A stretch of 64,000 bases of DNA from Portunus trituberculatus (GCF_017591435.1 NC_059303.1:1781949-1845948), one strand, 5' to 3'; positions 33,263 to 46,819 are shown, counted from the stretch's first letter. Translations and numbers: made by a program. Notes: generated by a model from the letters alone, not told the origin.

Positions 33263-33853
33263 AAAGAAATAATGAGCCTATAAAACTACCTGTTTGGGTT
33301 GTGTGGAAAAGTGTTCTCTATCTCTCAATACAAATTAGGCTTGGGTTATTTTTTCCATCAAAGTAAATCCTATTGAAATTTATATTTGCTATCCAATCTT
33401 TTGTTATTCAATCTGGTTTTCAGGAATGTAATAAAATCGTAAAGTTATGGAAACCTATACACATTTTGCCATCATGATGTTCATATCAAGATTAGTATTT
33501 TAAGAGTACTTCTGGACCATCTTTATCCTTATCTGTAGTTTTTAATATTCTTCAATCAGTGTCCATCAGTACTTGCATGCTTCACAAGTGCTGCTTCATC
33601 CACTTGACCTTCCCCCACAGTTCCATGCTTATCTCCTCCTGTTAATAAGTCTTGTACACACTATTCATTATGATGTACACAGTATTGCATGGATGTGTTG
33701 CTTTTTCAACACTATGCTGCATCACGAGCATATTGATTTCATATATCTGCTCAGTGATACACCAGAATTCAGAGTGGCAGGAAGCTTGTGCACCTGCAGC
33801 TCTAATGGCTCAGAGTTGTTGCAAGTGTACAGCTCAATTTTTCAAGAAGATGA
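33263..33853. other. Unassigned non-coding DNA
   Basis: Open frames of up to 95 codons at 33573-33873 have no recognisable domain and lack convincing splice context. No repeat was identified. Confidence 0.4.
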
Positions 33854-34178
33854 AAAATAGTTTTTTAAAGTAAAAACTTTTTTGTGAATATACTTACCCA
33901 TATGTAATTACATATGCCTGTATGCTATTATTCCACACACTCAGCACAGAAAATCAGCCTGCACCTCTATATATAGAGATCGTGCCTATAGAAGTTCTAC
34001 GTCACCTCCGTGCGCATGCATATCGGGAACCACCAGCCCAGCTGGCAAACCATACCTCAGATCCTTTCTGCCAAATTGACAGAAACACAGATGGGGAGTA
34101 AGGAAGGGAACCTCTTACTATGTAGTTACATATGGGTAAGTATATTCACAAAAAGTTTTTACTTTAAAAAACTATTTT
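33854..34178. mobile_element. MITE with terminal inverted repeats of about 60 bp
   Basis: The first about 60 bases (AAAATAGTTTTTTAAAGTAA...) are repeated in reverse complement at 34120-34178, with one length change in a T run and one substitution. The 325-bp element has no ORF. The target duplication is unclear: flanks are GATG and GTTG. The BEL/Pao LTR begins only 12 bp to its right. Confidence 0.8.
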
Positions 34179-34189
34179 GTTGTTACATA

Positions 34190-34543
34190 TGTTGAGTCCC
34201 CACCAAGTACAAGGGGGCCAACACGGCGAAGATATCCTATGACAAGTGTAGAGGTATACAGCCAGGAGAAGGCAAGGAGAACCAAACACGGCGAGCTTCA
34301 GGTGGTGACTGACTGTGTATTAACCCCGTCCCATATACATCACATCGTATCAACACAGTTTTTATAGTAATTTTCACAAATTTCACCTACAGAACACAAA
34401 TAAAGTATCAAAAGGAACAAATTATACAAATTGCATATATATAGTGGAAAATAAATAAGAAAATGGGAAACTTATAACAACCGTCAAGTGAAGTCCCGAT
34501 TAGCTGCCAATTAACAAGTAATAACCACTTGGCAGATCCAACA
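34190..34543 (-). repeat. BEL/Pao 3' LTR
   Basis: 354 bp, TGTTGAG...CCAACA on the plus strand, so TG...CA in either sense. It differs from the other LTR by lacking 19 net bases near 34497-34502. Confidence 0.95.
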
Positions 34544-34554
34544 TTCTCCCCACC
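34544..34554 (-). other. BEL/Pao polypurine tract
   Basis: On the minus strand GGTGGGGAGAA lies directly next to the 3' LTR start, the expected place and composition for plus-strand DNA priming. Confidence 0.75.
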
Positions 34555-34619
34555 ATAGGAGTACAACCATATACTCCTATACTTAAGCAATGAATCCAAA
34601 ATACAAAGTCCCTACATTA

Positions 34620-35972
34620 TCATAAATTCAATCTACTAGGAGGTTTTACAGAACGACCGCTTCTGGTACGTGACACAGGACAAAGGTCAGCATTGGTGAC
34701 ACCTTCTGATGTATTTTCAATACATGGAAATTCTGCATTTAGTTCCTTAACATTATCAGAACATTTCTCAATATTTGTTGCATCAGAATCAGTGTAGCTG
34801 ATCTCCAAATCATGCAGCCTTTGCACTGGCCTACAAATCATACCTCTACTTGTCTTGATTTTTACACTTCTAATTACATTGTCTTTACTAGGGAACACAT
34901 CCATCACAATACCTACAGGCCAGGACATTCTTGGAACATTATCTTCCCTGATCAAAACAACAGAACCCTTCCTTAGATTACATCTGGGTACAAAACCCTT
35001 AACACAGGGAGGTAAATTTCTAATATAATCATTGCTCCACAATTTCCAGAATTTACTAAGTTGCTGTTGACGTACATTTTCCTGAATGCATAAATCTCTA
35101 GCTGACACGGGAGTGTTACAGTCATCAATACCCTCCACTTGAATCCCAGCAGGCCGCCCAATCAGAAAATGTGAAGGAGACAGAGAAGGTAGTGCATCAT
35201 GTTCTACGTTAACAAATGTCAGAGGCCGAGAGTTGATACAAGCTTCTACTTCATGGAGGGAAGTTTCTAATTGACACCTTGACAAACATTTGACTCCAAA
35301 GGTCTTCCTCAGTGATACTTTAACCGTTTTTACTAAGCGTTCCCACCAGCCTCCCCACCATGGAGCTCTAGGTACTATGAACTTCCAGTCTGGGTTGAGA
35401 ACACCATAGGCCTGACGTAAATTCCGAGAGGCTGCAACAAAGGTTTTGGCATTGTCTGAATAAAAAAGTGAAGGAAGCCCTCGTCTTGCAGCAAACCTGC
35501 GAATAGCCAGAACACAATCATGCATTGACAATGAATCAGTAAGCTCCAAATGAACCGCTCTTATGACAGCACAAGTGAACAGCAAAATATAGAGTTTCTT
35601 GCCTGGCATATCTACACAATACAAAGGGCCAGCATAATCTAATCCAGTTACAGAGAAAGGAGGTGCAGGTCTGACTCTTGAACCAGGAAGAGGGGCTGCA
35701 GGTTGACTACAAGGTCTAGAATCATGCCTTCGACATGGTATACACTTCTTACAAACTGATTTAGACATTCTTCTTACTCCCACAATCCAATAATTATTCC
35801 TTAGAGTTGATACAAGTGTGGATACCCCAGCATGTTTGAGTAAAAGATGTTGAAATAGTATCAGAAGTTGGGCAACGTGACCTGAAGGAAGTATGATGGG
35901 ATGCTTGCTCTCATAACTCATCTCGGCCTGATCTAAACGACCCTTAATTCTTAACAACCCATCATTACACAA
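34620..35972 (-). pseudogene. BEL/Pao integrase and C-terminal domain
   Basis: Open over 450 codons. It begins LRIKGRLDQAEMSYESKHPI (H2C2 zinc-finger region with H, H, CKKCIPC). The core follows: D in TGLDYAGPLY, D in LFYSDNAKTF and E in GWWERLVKTVKVSL. After that comes NSRPLTFV and the DUF5641-type tail (LSKFWKLWSNDYIRNLP, then RGMICRPVQRLHDLE). The integrase inserts the cDNA. This segment is fully open. Confidence 0.9.
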
Positions 35973-36985
35973 AATGGATCAAGCTTAATCAATGAAGATC
36001 CCTTTGGAAGTGGTTTACCATGTCTCAGAGCCTCAAACCCAGATGCATAAGCTTCTCTTTGTGCACATTGGAACACTCTTACCTTAGCTTTGGTCAATTC
36101 TGCATATGTCAAGGAGCCATAACATTTGTTACTACCTGGTTTACAATTATTCATGAACCTCATAACCCAAGCAACAATATTGATAACCTTACAAAAGCTG
36201 CCCCATCTGGTAAAGTCAAACACAGGGCCTGCTGGGTCAGTAGAAATACAAGCAGCCACATCCATCTCACCATAACTCTCATCACGGGACAGTATCTGCT
36301 GCTCCTGCAAAGTGATGGTGAGTGGCAAGGATAGCCATGCTGGACCACTTAGCCACAGACAAGATGACACAAGGTGCTCAGCAATCATGCCTCTAGAAAT
36401 AAGGTCAGCAGGGTTATCCTTTCCATTACAATGATGCCAATTACTAGATGGAATTAAATCTTGAATTTCTGTTACCCTATTTCTTACAAAGGTTTTCCAT
36501 CTGTTAGGGTCTCCTTTTATCCATGAGAGTGCAACAGTGGAATCTGTCCAACCAAACACTGGTACATTAATATGAAGGGCAGACTTAACAAATGTCACTA
36601 GCCTAGCACTAAGTACCGTACCAACTAATTCTAAGCGAGGCAAAGACATACCTTTGAGGGGAGCTACTCGTCCTCTTGAGAGGACAAAGGATGTCTGAAA
36701 GTTACCATTGGGCAGGGGTAGTCTAAGGTAGACACAGGCTCCATAACCTTTCTCTGACGCGTCACTAAAGGCATGAAGCTCAACACCTTCCAAATTGCTC
36801 CAAATTATTCCAGAGAAAAAACAGCGCTTAACACCCCAGGACTGAAAAGTATTAATGCTGTTAAACCACTTGTGAAATTTGTACAGTATGGCATCAGGGA
36901 GCACATCATCCCAGTCAAGACCTAGTTTCCAAACATCCTGAAATAAGATCTTAACAAACATAGAAAAGGGGGTGATAAGACCAAG
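35951..36985 (-). pseudogene. BEL/Pao connection region and RNase H (Peptidase_A17-type region)
   Basis: Picks up after the frameshift with FSMFVKILFQDVWKLGLDWD (about 36900-36975). Then HAFSDASEKGYGACVYLR (first RNase H D), the E in SLPRLELVG, FGWTDSTVALSWI (next D) and NPADLISRG (last D, about 36390). All four catalytic acids are visible. It ends with GKPLPKGSSLIKLDPF near 35965, where the frame is lost at a T run. Confidence 0.88.
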
Positions 36986-38545
36986 TGGATCAAAAGTCTA
37001 GCTATGCAACTAAGGACAGCTCTCTTGGTGGATATTAGCTCTACAGGAGACTTTATATCAATGCCATTAAAGGAAAAACAATCTTGATCTACATTCCACT
37101 GCATTCCTAAGATCTTGACAGTTTCTTTCTCACACACACCATCGGAGTTGTTACCAAATGTTTCTAGCAAGTACTTACTATTTGAAGTCCACTTTGACAA
37201 GGACATCCCAGCATAGGCAAAAATAGAGCGAGCTTTAGTGAATTTAACTTGACCCTCTTCAATACTGTCAGCTCCAGACAACCAATCATCTACATAAAGA
37301 TTTTCCCCTAAATCCTTCATAATCTCAGAACTTGGGAAAGACTGGAGATGATGTTTAATGGTCGCATTTAAGAGAAAAGGACTACTCTTATTTCCAAAAG
37401 GGACTCTGGTAAATCTCATAGTGCGAACCTGATCTCCGCACTTCCAAAGAAATCTGTGTACGTCACGATCTTCCTTATGAATACTGATTTGAAGAAAGGC
37501 TTTGGTGATGTCAGCCGTCAATGCCACTTGCCATCGTCTAAACCGCAAGAGCACTCCCACGAGATCTGGGTTAAGAGAGGGACCCGTTTCTAAGCAATCA
37601 TTCAAAGAGATCCCATTATAACTGACAGCTGAAGCATCAAATACTGGTCTAATCTTAGTTGAAGAGCTGCTCTCATGTACAACTGGACGATGTGGAAGGT
37701 AGTAAATAGGAAAATTACCGGTTTCCTCAGAAGGAGGAACTTCTTCAATAATGCCCTCTTGCTCATACTCCTTAAGAATAGCATCATAACCCTCCTTTAA
37801 ACTCTGATCTTTCTCAAATTTACGGCACAGACTATCAAGTCGTTTCTTAGCAAGTCTAACATTGTTCTGTAATTGAGTTTTAACATGATCAGATTTCCAT
37901 GGTAAAGCAACCTCATACCTGTCATTACTAAACTTCACACTTTCCTTAAATCTTTGGTGAATAGGGGTAGAAGTAATCTCATCACTAAATATTTCCTTGG
38001 GCTGGATACCAACAGATTCTAAATCCCAAAAGTTATGTAAATCAGAATCAGAAACATTATTAATACACAGGAGCTGCGTACTCACTCCTTTGTGACCACC
38101 AGCAGCCGTACTCCAAGAACCCGACAGCACCCAACCAAAGACAGACTCTTGGGCCACCAGTCCTTCCACTCTTAATACCTGGTTAGGAAGCATAAAATTC
38201 CAGTAAGCATCAAGTCCAATCAAAATATCTACAGTAATGTGACGATTATTCAGGTAATCATCAGCAAAGTGCAAGTCCTCATAGCCCTTGAGCATGTCTT
38301 TGGGGACACTGGGACGCAATAAAGGGGCACATATAGCAGGTATCTCAACAGCAACCAAAGAATGTCCTGCACCTTTACAATCCAGCATGGTCAAATCATA
38401 AATATTACACATGTGATGCATGGGCTTTTTGTTACCAAAGGCAGAATAAGTGAGGGGCTCAGTACATACCCACTTAGGCTTAATTTTCTTCAATAACTTG
38501 CTTGAAACATAAGATCTATCTGAACCGGTGTCAAAAGCACAGTAG
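36985..38545 (-). pseudogene. BEL/Pao protease end and reverse transcriptase
   Basis: Starts at the retropepsin motif DTGSDRSYVSSKL, followed by a Pao-type protease tail with the LIGLDAYW region (about 38200). RT motifs: RPVFDASAVSYNGISLND, LTADITKAFLQISIHKEDRD (about 37500), RVPFGNKSSPFLL and the catalytic LYVDDWLSGAD (37270-37310). It ends near VLSCIARL at about 37000, where one base is missing in a T run. YVDD aspartates are intact. The enzyme copies element RNA into cDNA in the particle. Confidence 0.9.
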
Positions 38546-38876
38546 CTGTAACAAGCTGCCCATGGTCATCACACACCTGAACCCTAGCAGTCTGTAGAAC
38601 ACAGCATGTTGTTGTTAAGCTGTTATGACTCAGGTCAGGTCTACTGAGTGCCACACCAACCTGGTTAACAACAGAAGGGTTTACACTCGTATCTGTGCTA
38701 ACCACACGACTCTCATCACTTAATTGCCGAACAGTGGCATCACAGATCTCTTTTCCTTCAGGCACACCAGACTGTTCCTTAAAGCAAAACAAAATATTGT
38801 GATTTCCTTTACATTTTGCACATTTAGCTTTGCAACCTCTAGAAAGGTGTCCCTTACCAAGGCACCTGAAACACAA
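38490..38876 (-). pseudogene. BEL/Pao second zinc knuckle and protease start
   Basis: Begins with the CCHC knuckle CFRCLGKGHLSRGC and a further cysteine cluster CAKCKGN. A linker follows, then VQVCDDHGQLVTATVLL, the strand before the retropepsin active site. The frame breaks within the T run just before the DTGSDRSY active-site motif, which is read in the next frame (38520-38545). The protease would cleave the polyprotein. Confidence 0.85.
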
Positions 38877-39991
38877 ATCAGCTGAGCGAACTTTTCTTCA
38901 CGCTCAGCACGGGCGAGTTTCAAAATACCAAAGCATTTCTCACTAGGATGACACTTATTACAAAACCCACACTTGCTCATACCTGCAGCAGAAGTAGTCT
39001 GAAGGGCAGAGGCAGCACCAGGAAGCACTTTCCTCTTTTCTTGCTTCACCTTTCCACTGGAATGGTCATCACTGCGGTTTCCATCCCTGTAGGAGTCAGA
39101 ACGCTCCCGGCGCTCTATTTCCCTTTGAAGAAAAGACATAAGCCAGGAAAGGTCACTTTCATGTCCTGAACCCTCCCTGGACCACTCTAAACGAATATCA
39201 TGTGGGAGGCGCGACAAAATAACAGGCGTAAGTACCACCCCATAACGATCACCTTCGACTCCTAAGGCCTCCAAACTGCGTACATGAGTGTTTAGTTGGT
39301 CCTGCAATTTCCAAAGGGAGGCGATGTAGCGAGATGTGGAAGTATTCAAATTAATATTGAGAAGTGCCTGAATATGAGCAAATATAATCCGCTCAGGCTT
39401 ACCAAACCGCTCCTTAAGCACAGAACAAGCAGTATGGTAGTTAGCAGCAGTAAGCGTTAACCCCTGAATCACTCGCTTTGCTTCACCCACTAGCGACGAT
39501 TGCAGGTAGCCGTATTTGCTAACGTCAGGAATGTTAGTCACACCCACTAGTGCCTCGAACTGCTCCCAAAAAGACTGCCATTCAAGTACATCACCACTAA
39601 ATTTCGGCAGCTCGATCCTTGGCAAACGAATGTTATTGAGCACTGAATCACCTGAGCCACTGGCACTGGCGGTGGACTCACCTGTTTGCTCAGCCTTGTG
39701 CATCATGTCCTCTAACTTCTGGGTAGCCTGCACACGGGTACACCTTATTTGCCGGCGAAATGCGTCAGCGGCATCGATGTCCTCGTCCAACTTATCAGGA
39801 TCGTCGATATCCAGCTCCACGATAGACTGAGCATCATCCAGGGCAGCAAGACGCCGGTCAAAGTCAGCTATGGCGTCCTCCAGCTGCAGTCTGGTCATCG
39901 TAGGCTCAGCAAGCAGTGTTGCCAACGCCTTGCTGGACCGGGTGGCCCACCCCTTCGCTGCCGTCCTCCGCCTCTTAGCCTCGTCTGCCAT
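38877..39991 (-). pseudogene. BEL/Pao gag part of the polyprotein
   Basis: Starts at the ATG at 39989-39991 (MADEAKRRRTAAKG), 25 bases after the primer-binding site. An N-terminal charged helical part (residues 1-110) is followed by LPKFSGDVLEWQSFWEQFEA, the signature of the DUF1759 Pao gag domain, near residue 125. A first zinc knuckle CGFCNKCHPSEKC lies near residue 340, and the frame is lost just before the second, near 38880. Gag packages the element RNA. The break coincides with a run of three T on the coding strand. Confidence 0.88.
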
Positions 39992-40016
39992 CTTCGCCAA
40001 AGTTCCAGGAATCATT

Positions 40017-40033
40017 CCCGGGTCTGGGCACCA
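40017..40033 (-). other. BEL/Pao primer-binding site
   Basis: On the minus strand TGGTGCCCAGACCCGGG starts two bases inside the 5' LTR. It is complementary to a tRNA 3' end ending in CCA. I did not assign the tRNA species. Confidence 0.75.
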
Positions 40034-40035
40034 AA

Positions 40036-40408
40036 TGTTGAGTCCCCACCAAGTACAAGGGGGCCAACACGGCGAAGATATCCTATGACAAGTGTAGAGG
40101 TATACAGCCAGGAGAAGGCAAGGAGAACCAAACACGGCGAGCTTCAGGTGGTGACTGACTGTGTATTAACCCCGTCCCATATACATCACATCGTATCAAC
40201 ACAGTTTTTATAGTAATTTTCACAAATTTCACCTACAGAACACAAATAAAGTATCAAAAGGAACAAATTATACAAATTGCATATATATAGTGGAAAATAA
40301 ATAAGAAAATGGGAAACTTATAACAACCGTCAAGTGAAGTCCAACAACATATACTAATTACCCATTAGCTGCCAATTAACAAGTAATAACCACTTGGCAG
40401 ATCCAACA
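40036..40408 (-). repeat. BEL/Pao 5' LTR
   Basis: 373 bp with the same TGTTGAG...CCAACA ends. For the minus-strand element it is the promoter LTR. It carries the block AACAACATATACTAATTACC near 40342-40362 that the 3' LTR lacks. Confidence 0.95.
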
Positions 40409-41694
<1,286 letters not shown>

Positions 41695-41852
41695 ACCTAA
41701 GAGTAACCAAGGTGGGAAAGGAGCTGGTAATGTTTGTCCCGTCTCCATATAGTCATGTTAACTGTTGATTAGCAAAATAATGTCCAGTGAAGGTAAATAT
41801 AAACTGTAGCCTGCGTTTGAGCCATCAGCTGGTTTGTTTACGTCTGCGCAAC

Positions 41853-42800
41853 ATGGCGGCCGTGAACTCGAAAGAGGAATCAGACTTCACAGGGTTTCAA
41901 GGAATAATGGAGAAGAGCGCTTATGTGAAGAAAATTCTGGAGTTAGAAGGTAAAATTGAAAACTGTTTGAAAAGTATGAGGGCCTGGAAACGAGTTATGA
42001 CAATGTAAAGAGACTGTGCCGATATGAAGAAGGAAAATGCAGCACTGAAAGAGGAAGTTAAGCTAATTAAAGTGAATTGCGAAAAATGTGGAGAATCTCT
42101 AGGAAAAGTGATGGAGAAGCAGGCTGAATGGAAAAAAAGTCAGGAAGTGGAAAGAAAGGAGGTAAATTACAAAGTTGCAAGTCTGGAAAAGGAAATCAAA
42201 GAGTCAGGGGAGAAAACTTTGGGCCTTGCTGAAATTATAGATCAACAGATCATAGAAGAGAAGATAGCTGAGAAAGTGGTGAAGGTTATTAAGTCAAATG
42301 AGACATTGGTGAGGGAAACTGTAGACAAAAAGAGATGTGTGGTGATATTTGGTGTGGAGGAGGATAAGACACCGAGTAAAATGGAGAGAGAGAAAACATA
42401 AAAAGGTGATAAATAATATCATTAATGTGGTGCAGGAGGAGGAAAAGACCTAGTACAAGAAATAGAGGACTTCCATAGAATTGGAAAGTTCACAAGAGAA
42501 GGTATGAGGCCAATAAGAATCAAACTTAAGTCACAAAAGGATGTAGATGAATTGGTGGAGAAGTCATGGAGGCTAGCCCAGCAGGAAACAACAAGGAAGA
42601 TTTGGTTGAGAAGAGATCTCGGTGAAAAGGAAAGAGAAATGTTAAATGAGTTGAGAAAGGAGGCTTTGAAAAAAATGAAGAGAGGACAGAAGAGGAGAAG
42701 AAAGAGTTTTTCTGGAGAATCTTGGATATGAGACTGAGGAAGTGGTTCATAACCCAGAAAAGTACAGCAAGAAAGGACTAAAGAAACTTACATATGAGCG
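41853..42800 (+). pseudogene. LINE-B4 ORF1: coiled coil plus RRM-like domain (broken)
   Basis: Starts at the ATG at 41853 (MAAVNSKEESDFTG) and breaks near 41960. It continues from 42024 with a long K/E coiled coil (MKKENAALKEEVKLI...), then RCVVIFGVEEDKTPSK, MRPIRIKLKSQKDVDELVEK and IWLRRDLGEKEREMLNELRK. The last three resemble the RRM-like and C-terminal parts of LINE ORF1 RNA chaperones. There are at least three indels. Confidence 0.65.
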
Positions 42801-45609
42801 AAATGTAATGTATTCCAACATAAATGGAGTGATATCGGGATTTTAGAACTCAACGATTACTTGAGGGACAAGAACCCAGATATTGTGGGTCTTACTGAAA
42901 CAAAACTGAGAGAGGGAGAAGACCTGATGAAGGTTGGAGAAGGAAATATAATGTTTGGAAAAGAAATAGAGTAGGTAAGATGGGAGGAGGAGTGATGTTG
43001 CTGGTTAAAAAGATATAAAGGTGGATCAAGTGAAAAAGGTATGGGAAAGGCAGAAGTGCTAAAGATCAGAGCAGAAACTAATGAAGGAAAAAGAGGCACT
43101 ACATAGTGGTGTACGTACCACCTAAGACAAATGCATGGTCAGTACAGGAATATGAAGAAATGATAAGTGATACAGGAACATGTCTGGAAGAAATGTTGGG
43201 TGGCTGTGAACGAACTATAATGATGGGAGATTTTAATTGTAAAGAGGTGTGTTGGGAGGACTGGTCAATGGAAGGATCAGAGACAACATGGGGAAATACA
43301 CTATTGACACTGGCAATGGAAAATGTGTTAACTCAGTGGGTCAAAGAAGATACTAGGTTTGGAGGAGAGGGAGCATCGTCAAGACTGGACTTGGTCTTTA
43401 GTACAGAGCCAATGGTCATTGAGGAGATGAGGGTGGAGTGCCCTTTAGCAAAGAGTGATCATGCAGTTTTGGAGTTCAAGGTGATAGACGAAGAGAAATC
43501 TAGAAGAAATGAAGAATATAAAGTGGGAAGATGGAATTATGCCAAGACAGATTTTGGAAACCTAAAGAAATTCTTTCAAGAGACAAATTGGATGAAATTC
43601 AAGAGTGCTAAGGAGCAAATGAAAAGTGGAAGGAATTTATAAAAATATACAAAGAAGGTGAGAAAAATTTGTACCAATAAGACAACATAGAGAAGTTGGA
43701 AAGCAGGACTGGTTTAACGATAGATGTGAAAAGGCTAGAACAAGAAAAGAGGATGCATGGAAGAGGTGGAGAAGGAAAAGACGGATTAAGCAGTGGGAAA
43801 GTTACAAAAGAGCAAGAAATGAATATGTGTTGATTAGAAGAGAAGAAAGAAAGAAACAAGAAAAGGATATAATTGATAAATGTAAAGACCAACCAAGGCT
43901 TTTTACAGACATGTGAACAACAACATCAAAAATAGAGAAAGTATTGAAAGTTTAGAAGTAAATGGAGTATGCAGTGAAGATCCCAGGAAATGGCAGAGGC
44001 TATGAATGGATGCTTTCGGAAGGTATTCACAAAGGAGACTGCTTTTGACAAACCACTGGTAATGGAACAGAAAGGGATTATGAAGGAGTTTCAAGTAACT
44101 GTGGAGGAGATCAAGAACATGATGGGGAGTTTAGAAGTGAGAAAAGCTGTGGGACCTGATGGGGTATCAGGATGGATTTTAAGAGAATGCAGGAGCAATT
44201 GGCAGAAAAAGTTTGTGAAGTAATTGATGCCTCATTAAGGGAAGGTGTAGTGCCCCAAGACTGGAAAAGAGCTAACATTGTCCCAATCTATAAATCAGGT
44301 AACAAGAGAGACCCATTGAACTATAGACCAGTGTCACTTACAAGTGTGGTAGCTAAGATGTGTGAGAGGGTGGTGAAGAATAGATGGACAGACTTCTTGG
44401 AGAAAAATGACATACTTTGTGAGTGTCAATTTGGTTTTAGGAAAGGGCGTTCATGCACGACAAACCTGATATGTTACTATTCGAGGGTGATAGATGTAAT
44501 ACAGGAAAGAGATGGTTGGGCTGATGGAATATATCTGGATTTAAAAAAGGCCTTTGATAAGGTACCACACCAGAGACTGATCTGGAAACTTGAAATGGTA
44601 GGAGGAGTGCATGGCAGTTTACTAAAATGGATGGAAGACTTTTGGTAGGAAGAGAAATGAGAACAATAATTAAGGACAGACCATCAGAATGGGGATTGGT
44701 GGAGAGTGGAGTTCCACAGGGATCAGTGTTGGCACCAGTAATGTTCGCAGTCTACATAAATGACATGGTGGATGGGGTGTCCAGTTATGTGAGCCTATTT
44801 GCAGACGATGCAAAATTGTTAAGAAAAGTGAGATGTGACAAAGATTGCGAACTACTCCAGGAAGACTTGGACAGAATATGGAAATGGAGCTGTACATGGC
44901 AAATGGAGTTCAACACGACAAAATGCAAGAAAATAGAGTTTGGCAAGAGTGAAAGAAGAATCAGGAGTATGTACAAGATAGGAAATGAAGACATAAAACC
45001 AGTCATGAAGAAAAAGACCTTGGGGTGACAATTACCAATGACCTATCGCCAGAGAGACATATAAACAAAATAATTGGAGAAGTATTGAACTTATTGAGGA
45101 ACATAAGAGTGGCGTTCAGATATCTAGATGAAGAAATGATGAAGAAAATAATTACTGCAATGATAAGACCGAGGCTTGAATATGCAACAATACAGTGGGC
45201 TCCGAACTTAAAGAAACACATAAGGAAACTAGAGAAAGTACAGAGGGCTGCAACGAAAATGGTGCCTGACTTAAGAGATTTGACTTATGAAGACAGACTG
45301 AAAAGAATGCAACTTCCAACCCTGGAAAACAGAAGAGAAAGGGAGACCTGATAGCAATATACAGAGTGATGATTGGCATGGAAAAATGGATAGGGAAGAT
45401 CTGTGTATGTGGAATGGAAGAATGTCGAGAGGGCATGGGAAAAACTAAAATGGCCACTTATAGGAGAGATGTGAAAAATATAGCTTCCTCATAGAAGGGT
45501 GGAAGCATGGAATAGTTTAGACGTGGAAGTGGTCAACGCAAGGAATATTCATGATTTTAAGAAAAAGCTGGACATTAATAGATATGGAGACGGGACAACA
45601 CGAGCATAG
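42800..45609 (+). pseudogene. LINE-B4 ORF2: endonuclease and reverse transcriptase (broken)
   Basis: Endonuclease: MYSNINGVISG near 42808, VYVPPKTNAWS (43109-43140), MMGDFNCKEVCW (43221-43255) and AKSDHAVLEF (43450). RT: VGPDGVSGWIL (44150), DWKRANIVPIYKSGNKRDPL, NYRPVSLTSV, CQFGFRKGRSC, LDLKKAFDKVPHQRLIWKLE (44540-44600), SGVPQGSVLAPVMF (44707) and SLFADDAKLL (44795). The C-terminus RPRLEYATIQW (45166) is followed by a frameshift. All catalytic motifs survive; the frames do not. Confidence 0.8.
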
Positions 45610-45890
45610 CTCTTTTCCCGTATGTTACAATTAGGTAAATACAATTAGGTAAATACACACACGGGACATTGTCGATGGCGGATGTGGTCGCTGAGCTCCA
45701 GAGCAATCATCTCTAATTCTACAGTTACCATTGCCTAAGAGTAACCAAGGTGGGAAAGGAGCTGGTAATGTTTGTCCCGTCTCCATATAGTCATGTTAAC
45801 TGTTGATTAGCAAAATAATGTCCAGGGAAGGTAAATATAAACTGTAGCCTGCGTTTGAGCCATCAGCTGGTTTGTTTACATCTGCGCAAC

Positions 45891-46819
45891 ATGGCGGCCG
45901 TGAACTCGAAAGATGAATCAGACTTCACAGGATTTCAAGGAATAATGGAGAAGAGCGCTTATGTGAAGAAAATTCTGGAGTTGGAAGGTAAAATTGAAAA
46001 ACTGTTTGAAAAGTATGGGGCCTGGAAACGAGTTATGACAATGTAATGAAAGAGTGTGCCGATATGAAGAAGGAAAATGAAGCACTGAAAGAGGAAGTTA
46101 AGCTAATTAAAGTGAATTGCGAAAAATGTGGAGAATCTCTAGGAAAAGTGATGGAGAAGCAGGCTGAATGGAAAAAAGTCAGGAAGTGGAAAGAAAGGAG
46201 GTAAATTACAAAGTTGCAAGTCTGGAAAAGGAAATCAAAGAGTCTGGGAGAAAACTTTGGGCCTTGCTGAAATTATAGATCAACAGATCATAGAAGAGAA
46301 GATTGCTGAGAAAGTGGTGAAGGTTATTAAATCAAATGAGACATTGGTGAGGGAAACTGTAGACAAAAAGAGATGTGTGGTGATATTTGGTGTGGAGGAG
46401 GATAAGACACCGAGTAAAATGGAGAGAGAAAAACATAAAAAGGTGATAAATAATATCATTAATGTGGTGCAGGAGGAGGAAAAGACCTAGTACAAGAAAT
46501 AGAGGACTTCCATAGAATTGGAAAGTTCACAAGAGAAGGTATGAGGCCAATAAGAATCAAACTTAAGTCACAAAAGGATGTAGATGAATTGGTGGAGAAG
46601 TCATGGAGGCTAGCCCAGCAGGAAACAACAAGGAAGATTTGGTTGAGAAGAGATCTCGGTGAAAAGGAAAGAGAAATGTTAAATGAGTTGAGAAAGGAGG
46701 CTTTGAAAAAAAATGAAGAGAGGACAGAAGAGGAGAAGAAAGAGTTTTTCTGGAGAATCTTGGATATGAGACTGAGGAAGTGGTTCATAACCCAGAAAAG
46801 TACAGCAAGAAAGGACTAA
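45891..46819 (+). pseudogene. LINE-B5 ORF1 (broken)
   Basis: Starts at the ATG at 45891 (MAAVNSKDESDFTGFQ). The coiled coil is broken near 46015 and 46175. MGLAEIIDQQIIEEKIAEKV runs to an early stop near 46490, and the RRM-like and C-terminal part is open at 46541-46819, ending QKSTARKD. ORF2 sequence overlaps this end by about 40 bases in another frame. Confidence 0.65.

Larger units (their letters stand above)
34190..40408 (-). mobile_element. BEL/Pao LTR retrotransposon, full length, near-identical LTRs
   Basis: Two LTRs (34190-34543 and 40036-40408) bracket a 5.5-kb interior encoding, on the minus strand, gag, protease, reverse transcriptase, RNase H and integrase in BEL/Pao order. Primer-binding site and polypurine tract are present. 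The LTRs appear identical except for one indel block (22 bases against 3). The expected 4-6 bp target duplication is missing: left flank ACATA, right flank ATTCA. The ORF breaks at four T runs, each by one base. It separates the TBCD region from the LINE-B array. Confidence 0.92.

Noticed and set aside
33573..33873. Additional TBCD exon or separate host gene
   Set aside because: Two overlapping frames are open, neither shows a recognisable domain, and no good acceptor and donor pair frames them.
38490..38880. Programmed frameshift between gag and protease in the BEL/Pao element
   Set aside because: BEL/Pao elements normally use one ORF, and the other breaks in the same element are of the same one-base T-run type, so sequence error or mutation is simpler.
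44670..45006. Minus-strand open frames over the LINE-B array (similar ones at 42526-43099, 48678-49014 and 52424-53316)
   Set aside because: They are antisense shadows of ORF1 and ORF2, recur at the same element positions in each copy, and have no domains.
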